Both the position numbers and the translations under genes were made by a program. Positions 12,570 through 13,589 of a DNA stretch of 13,589 nt are shown one piece after another. The notes beneath the pieces are model-generated. The model did not search any database. It saw nothing but the letters and a program-made list of their open reading frames with translations, and had not been told where the DNA came from. Numbering within the stretch: the stretch's first letter is position 1; every line of letters starts with the position of its first letter. The stretch lies in NCBI GenBank assembly GCA_022616395.1, contig JAKEEV010000572.1, positions 1-13,589 of the forward strand. Direction: 5' to 3'. This stretch comes from Planctomycetia bacterium (lineage in GTDB: Bacteria > Planctomycetota > Planctomycetia > Gemmatales > Gemmataceae).

Positions 12570-13589
12570 CTACTTCGGGTAGATCGGCTCCTGTTTGTCT
12601 GTCTTCGCGGGATAGATCACCTCTTCTTTGGCACCGTCTGAGTAAGTTGCCTGCTGGTGGTAAGACGACGAGATATAGGAAGCGACGCTCTGCCATCCAT
12701 CACAGTAATTCCATTCGATGACCATTCGATGAAACGTTGCACCGGCATCCTTCCAACCAGGGATCGTTCCCGGTCTCATTGGAAGGCTTCCAGAGATGGG
12801 ATTAGGTGGGCTGTTCCAAGTCGGATAAGTCAGCGAGTAATTGGGAACGAACCGCGCATACCCAGTGATAACGACACGTCCGATGGTGTTGGGCTTGGGG
12901 CGCTCCGCGAACGTATCCAGAGCCGCGAGCAAGTCGGCTTTCGCGCCTTTCTCTGGATCGCCACTATAGATCTTTTGAATACCTGTCTTTTTATCGTATG
13001 TCACTCGCCACGCTTCGGTGAATTCTAGTTTATAGCTCAGACTCGCGGAGGCAAGACGTGTAACTGCCCCCAACGGTGTCAGGGGTATCGACCACGGATC
13101 TTGGGTCGCGGAGGGACAACCGCGGATTTCGGCCTCTATTATTACGTGTTGGATGATCCAACCCGATTCGCCTTCCGCAGGTCTCCACTGGATCGACCAC
13201 TCTGGCCTGGAAAAAACATTACTCCATCCGTGCTCAATTGAAGTGTAGTACAACGCTGCTGCTGGATCCGGTGGAAATAGCCCCGTCGGATCAGTCAGTG
13301 CCACAGGTTGGTTTCCGACGGCCCGATACAGATTGTTGTCAGCAGCCGAGTACCGAATCAGATCCATCGTTGTCCATCGCCCGAGTGTCGCACTGAAGTC
13401 TCTGTTCCTGAAGTGGTACAGCCCACTGGTGCTGTCGAATCGTCCGCCCTGGTGCAGGTAGGCCCAGGCGTAGGCACTACTGCCAATGGTCGTCCAACTG
13501 GCGTTCATCACTGTTACCACGCCGAAGGGAGTGTAGGCGTAGCGCTCGACGACGCTCCCCGACGTGTTCACCAGAGCCGTCACGTTGAA
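12570..13589 (-). CDS. RHS-repeat protein, C-terminal part (5' end beyond the window)
   Basis: The frame is open to the right edge and enters with N-V-T-A-L-V-N-T-S-G and Y-A-Y-T-P-F-G, the last YD-type repeat of RHS proteins. The RHS-associated core follows at 13448-13275 (G-G-R-F-D-S-T-S-G-L-Y-H-F-R-N-R-D-F, L-G-R-W, N-N-L-Y-R, G-N-Q-P-V-A-L-T-D-P-T-G-L). RHS proteins form a large surface or secreted shell, and what follows D-P-T-G-L is usually a variable, often toxic, domain. Here that domain is about 234 residues (A-L-Y-Y-T-S-I-E-H-G to the lysine-ended C-terminus), beta-rich, with no toxin motif that I recognise and no obvious immunity gene just downstream. The GTG at 13583 is not the true start. 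Function of the end domain is unknown. Confidence 0.85.
   Translation of the reverse strand, partial: FNVTALVNTSGSVVERYAYTPFGVVTVMNASWTTIGSSAYAWAYLHQGGRFDSTSGLYHFRNRDFSATLGRWTTMDLIRYSAADNNLYRAVGNQPVALTDPTGLFPPDPAAALYYTSIEHGWSNVFSRPEWSIQWRPAEGESGWIIQHVIIEAEIRGCPSATQDPWSIPLTPLGAVTRLASASLSYKLEFTEAWRVTYDKKTGIQKIYSGDPEKGAKADLLAALDTFAERPKPNTIGRVVITGYARFVPNYSLTYPTWNSPPNPISGSLPMRPGTIPGWKDAGATFHRMVIEWNYCDGWQSVASYISSSYHQQATYSDGAKEEVIYPAKTDKQEPIYPK

Noticed and set aside
1..13589. tRNA, rRNA, insertion-sequence transposase or integrase genes
   Set aside because: I looked on both strands and found no cloverleaf with the usual T-arm, no rRNA stretch and no transposase or recombinase motif; a covariance-model search could still reveal a diverged RNA.

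Overview
The window looks like an accessory region of a high-GC bacterial chromosome, most probably a Gemmata-like planctomycete. That placement is inference from the base composition, the RHS-type surface protein beside a secreted protein of unknown function, and the general style of the genes; no rRNA or other marker gene is present to settle it.

Left part (1-3074): the edge of an integrated mobile element, read on the minus strand. An AlpA/excisionase-like helix-turn-helix protein (2701-2952) overlaps by 4 bases a large zinc-finger/TOPRIM/P-loop replication protein (383-2704). A 160-bp gap with a cluster of short repeated motifs follows, then a 70-residue small gene (10-222) and the first codons of another gene running off the left edge. 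No integrase is in view. Palindromes lie upstream of the AlpA-like gene. Between 2953 and 3906 I see no convincing gene, only a strong stem-loop (3630-3670) and a 15-bp direct repeat.

Centre (3907-11343): a defence cluster. A plus-strand DUF4365-like protein with a PD-(D/E)XK-type motif set is followed by a convergent gene for a protein built from five copies of one helix-turn-helix-like module. Then comes a type I restriction-modification operon, minus strand, in the order hsdR, hsdM, hsdS. HsdR and HsdM are intact by motif. hsdS overlaps hsdM by 4 bases and is interrupted: a perfect 45-bp tandem duplication (6841-6930) keeps the frame but makes a TAG at the junction of the copies. Losing one copy would restore a 382-residue specificity subunit, so the gene looks like a reversible OFF allele, although an assembly artefact or recent mutation is possible. 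Two short extra copies of the hsdS 3' end lie downstream (4401-4454 and 5670-5708), on either side of the five-module gene. The 3' end of hsdR is also duplicated (13 bp), across a 64-bp near-perfect palindrome.

Right part (11344-13589): a minus-strand gene for a predicted exported protein of unknown function, more AT-rich than the hsd genes, and the 3' end of an RHS-repeat protein whose core motif is followed by an unrecognised C-terminal domain of about 234 residues. The RHS gene continues past the right edge.
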